Shown here piece by piece: positions 34,749 through 36,738 of a stretch of 36,738 nucleotides of DNA. The position numbers and the translations under genes are program-made. How positions within the stretch are numbered: the first letter of the stretch is position 1; each line of letters begins with the position of its first letter. The DNA comes from JACCXJ01 sp052387115 (GTDB lineage Bacteria; Pseudomonadota; Gammaproteobacteria; JACCXJ01). The notes below the pieces were generated by a model that did not search any database, was not told where the DNA came from, and saw only the letters and a program-made list of their open reading frames with translations. The stretch spans positions 1 through 36,738 of the forward strand of contig JBQTJM010000363.1 in NCBI GenBank assembly GCA_052387115.1, given 5' to 3'.

Positions 34749-36738
34749 CTGGGGACGGCCAAGAGCATAGCATCAAGCAACCGCTTCTCCTCGCTGCCCT
34801 TTGGGTACAGGGCCGAGAGCGCGTTTGCGAGGCGCAGGAACTCGGGCCCGCGCTCCTGCTCGGCCTTGAGGAGCGCACGCAGCGCGTTGGTGCGGCCGCC
34901 GGCTTGGAGCAGCATTGCCACATGGACTCGGTCGAGGGTGGTCGCCTCGCGGGCCGCTAGGAGGCTCTCGTCGGACACCTGAACGCTCGCGCGCCTCCCG
35001 CGGCCCCGGCCGCGACTGCGGATCACGGGAGCCGCGGGCTGCTTCACGTCGGGGAAGAGCACCATCTGGAGCGCGCTGCTGCCGAGCGCCGCCTCCTGCT
35101 CTAGCCGTGCAGCCACGGCCTGCGCGCCGTCCTCGCCGAAGAGCTGCTTCGCGCGTTCGGCGATCGGCAGCAGGCGCACGACGCCTTTCTTCGTCTCGAT
35201 AACGCGGCCTTCCCACCTGGGTAGCTCGATGCCGAGCGGCTGCGCGAAGCGGCGCACGACGTCGAAGACCAACGTGTAGCCTCGTAGCGCCGGCATCTTG
35301 CCGGCGTTCTCTTCCTCTTCATCCTCCGTTCCTTCGATCTCGTCTCCATGCCGGCTGGAAGCCGGCGCTACATCTTCGCCGTTCGTGCTCTGGAGCGTCC
35401 AGAGGAAGAGCGCCGTGAGCCGCGCATCCTCCTCGACGGCGCAGGCCGCGCCGTTGCGGGCCTTGGCCTCGGCGGTGCCGAGCACCTGCGCCAGCGCACT
35501 GCGGCCCACGACCTCCCAGACCTTCTCCAGGTATTCCGCGAGCGGGACCTCGCGCCCGTCGGCGGTCTCGACCTTCGTGTAGCGACTGAAAACCTCGAGC
35601 GCCGGCCCGATGCAGGCGAAGACGAGGTCGGCGCCGCGGACGCCTTCACCCTGCAATCGCTCCATCCAGTCGCCGACGCGCTTCGGCAGCTCGCGCAGGA
35701 CGTCCGCCCAGTCGCCGACGTTGCTATCGGTAGCGCCGGCATCTTGCCGGCTGGAGGCTTGCCGGCTGGAAGCCGGCGCTACGCGCGGGCGGCAGATGAG
35801 GTGGACGCTGGTGGCGAGGGCGGCAGATTCGCGGGCGCGGAGGCGCGAACCCATCTCGGTGGCAATCGGCCAAGATCCGGTGATGGTCCAACCACCGCGG
35901 ATCATGCCGGAAAGGAACGCCTCCCAGCCCTCGGTGGTCTTGTGGGCGAGTACGACGGAGCCAACTCCGTCCTCGCGCAGCACGCGACGACCCTCGGCGA
36001 AGGCCTTCGCCATCGTCTCCTCGAACCAGACCCGATCCTTGGCGCGGCCATTGTCGCGCTTCGTTTCGTCCTGCACCGCTTCGCGCTGCTTGGGGGTCAA
36101 CGGGTTCGTCGGATCGAAGGGATCGCGCACGAGCGGATGATCCGGCAGCGCGCGCTTCAGCCACACGAGGAAGAAGTCCGAGAGGTCGGCATACGGCACC
36201 GCATCGTAGTAGGGCGGATCGGTGAACCAGATCTGAGCCGTTTCGTCGGGCAAAGGGTGCTCTGTAGCATCGGCTCCCTGCACTTGCCCCGCTCGAATCG
36301 TACTCTGGGTCCACGTCGAGAACACCTCAACCGTCCTGCTTGTATCGTTCACGCGGTCGTCCCAACTACCGGTGGACTGCGATAGAGCGACTGCCTCTGA
36401 GAAATCCCACGACATTGGAAGAGCTTGGCGCGCAAATACGTGCTCGACCTTCTCCTGGTCAGCTTGCGGTCGCCATATCGCCAGCACCGCATTCCGATCC
36501 ACTACGCCACTCAGAACCAGTCCTAGGACCTCGGATACATCAGAGTCACCGCGATTGGCAACAACACGGCCCAACACCGCCAAGCCCACCTTCTGCCGCG
36601 CCGTGAAGAGATCGCCCCACCGGAGCATGCCGTAGCGCTGCACGCGGAAGCCCAGCGTCCCGATCGGCGGCAGGGGCTCATCCGGCACCGGGCAGAGGCC
36701 CTGCTTCCCGCCGCGCTCCCATTCCTCCAGCAGCTTCG
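34745..36738 (-). CDS. DUF1156 family DNA methylase, C-terminal part, runs off the edge
   Basis: The reading frame is open to the right edge, so the start and N-terminal part lie outside the window; 663 codons plus stop are visible. Near the edge it reads CPVPDEPLPPIGTLGFRVQ, typical of the DUF1156 (COG1743) adenine-specific methylases. The N6-adenine catalytic motif DPPY is in IWFTDPPYYDAVPYADL (near 36,209-36,220). Further on come VLREDGVGSVVLAHKT and a long C-terminal region. Two palindromic repeat insertions (35,284-35,371 and 35,730-35,782) are read through in frame. Such proteins accompany DUF499 in defence islands and probably mark host DNA. Confidence in family is high; the exact role is inferred. 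Confidence 0.87.
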   Translation of the reverse strand, partial: KLLEEWERGGKQGLCPVPDEPLPPIGTLGFRVQRYGMLRWGDLFTARQKVGLAVLGRVVANRGDSDVSEVLGLVLSGVVDRNAVLAIWRPQADQEKVEHVFARQALPMSWDFSEAVALSQSTGSWDDRVNDTSRTVEVFSTWTQSTIRAGQVQGADATEHPLPDETAQIWFTDPPYYDAVPYADLSDFFLVWLKRALPDHPLVRDPFDPTNPLTPKQREAVQDETKRDNGRAKDRVWFEETMAKAFAEGRRVLREDGVGSVVLAHKTTEGWEAFLSGMIRGGWTITGSWPIATEMGSRLRARESAALATSVHLICRPRVAPASSRQASSRQDAGATDSNVGDWADVLRELPKRVGDWMERLQGEGVRGADLVFACIGPALEVFSRYTKVETADGREVPLAEYLEKVWEVVGRSALAQVLGTAEAKARNGAACAVEEDARLTALFLWTLQSTNGEDVAPASSRHGDEIEGTEDEEEENAGKMPALRGYTLVFDVVRRFAQPLGIELPRWEGRVIETKKGVVRLLPIAERAKQLFGEDGAQAVAARLEQEAALGSSALQMVLFPDVKQPAAPVIRSRGRGRGRRASVQVSDESLLAAREATTLDRVHVAMLLQAGGRTNALRALLKAEQERGPEFLRLANALSALYPKGSEEKRLLDAMLLAVPR
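35284..35371 (+). repeat. Palindromic repeat unit inside the DUF1156 gene, 88 bp
   Basis: It begins GTAGCGCCGGCATCTTGCC and ends AGCCGGCGCTAC, so its outer ends are inverted copies of GTAGCGCCGGC. Inner GCCGGC pairs form hairpins at each end. The central stretch codes EEEEN and GDEIEGTEDE in the gene. The whole unit reads in frame and adds residues such as AGKMPALRG. Confidence 0.8.
35730..35782 (+). repeat. Palindromic repeat unit inside the DUF1156 gene, 53 bp
   Basis: It begins GTAGCGCCGGCATCTTGCC and ends AGCCGGCGCTAC, like the 88-bp unit, with a GCCGGC-rich centre. In the gene it codes APASSRQASSRQDAGAT, a low-complexity insertion after ICRPR. It is a copy of the same REP-like element. 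Confidence 0.8.

Noticed and set aside
35284..35782. A CRISPR array from the repeated GCCGGC units.
   Set aside because: The repeats are palindromic, unevenly spaced, lie inside a coding sequence and have no regular spacers.

Overview
The window is GC-rich DNA, probably from a gammaproteobacterium. This is inferred from gene families and arrangement (MoxR/DUF58/DUF4129/SpoIIM/RDD operon, TpsB-type outer-membrane barrel, beta-proteobacterial/gammaproteobacterial style Mut7-C protein, UbiE-like methyltransferase, MMPL exporter); no rRNA or tRNA gene was seen to confirm it.

Layout. (1) 250-12,179, minus strand: one long operon-like run, read from right to left: RDD protein, a second RDD gene broken by two in-frame TAG codons, SpoIIM-like protein, a membrane protein, DUF4129 protein, DUF4350 protein, then a PAS-GGDEF-EAL cyclic-di-GMP protein, then MoxR ATPase, DUF58 protein and finally a stand-alone SagB/ThcOx-type flavin dehydrogenase. 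Many junctions are 4-base start/stop overlaps. (2) 12,249-14,582, minus: hydroxymethylglutaryl-CoA lyase and a cyclopropane-fatty-acid-synthase-like methyltransferase. (3) 14,772-17,473, plus: a vapBC-like toxin-antitoxin pair with its own promoter/operator, then an AAA ATPase coupled to a DUF4276 protein; this module lies between two imperfect direct repeats of about 78 bp. (4) 17,682-22,436: a flavin-dependent-halogenase-like protein, a divergent UbiE-like methyltransferase and an MMPL exporter, which looks like part of a small lipid or polyene-type pathway. (5) 22,648-28,000: accessory and decaying DNA: a possible ADP-ribosyltransferase-fold protein with a small downstream gene, a TauE/SafE remnant, a secreted beta/gamma-crystallin plus propeller-like protein, tandem IS200-type sequences with a frameshifted transposase, an anti-sigma-like gene, a TPR remnant and an N-terminally truncated TpsB barrel. 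(6) 28,056-29,756: MOSC protein and Mut7-C RNase-like protein, followed by a MITE-like hairpin. (7) 30,094-36,738, minus, running off the right edge: a predicted defence operon DUF1156 methylase, AAA ATPase, DUF4276 protein, DUF499 ATPase.

The best candidate for an under-described system is the AAA ATPase plus DUF4276 pair. It occurs twice in the window, once with vapBC between direct repeats and once embedded between DUF1156 and DUF499. In both cases the two genes are joined by a 4-base overlap, and both DUF4276 proteins keep an acidic pattern like that of TOPRIM nucleases. All functional statements are from reading the sequence; no database search was run.
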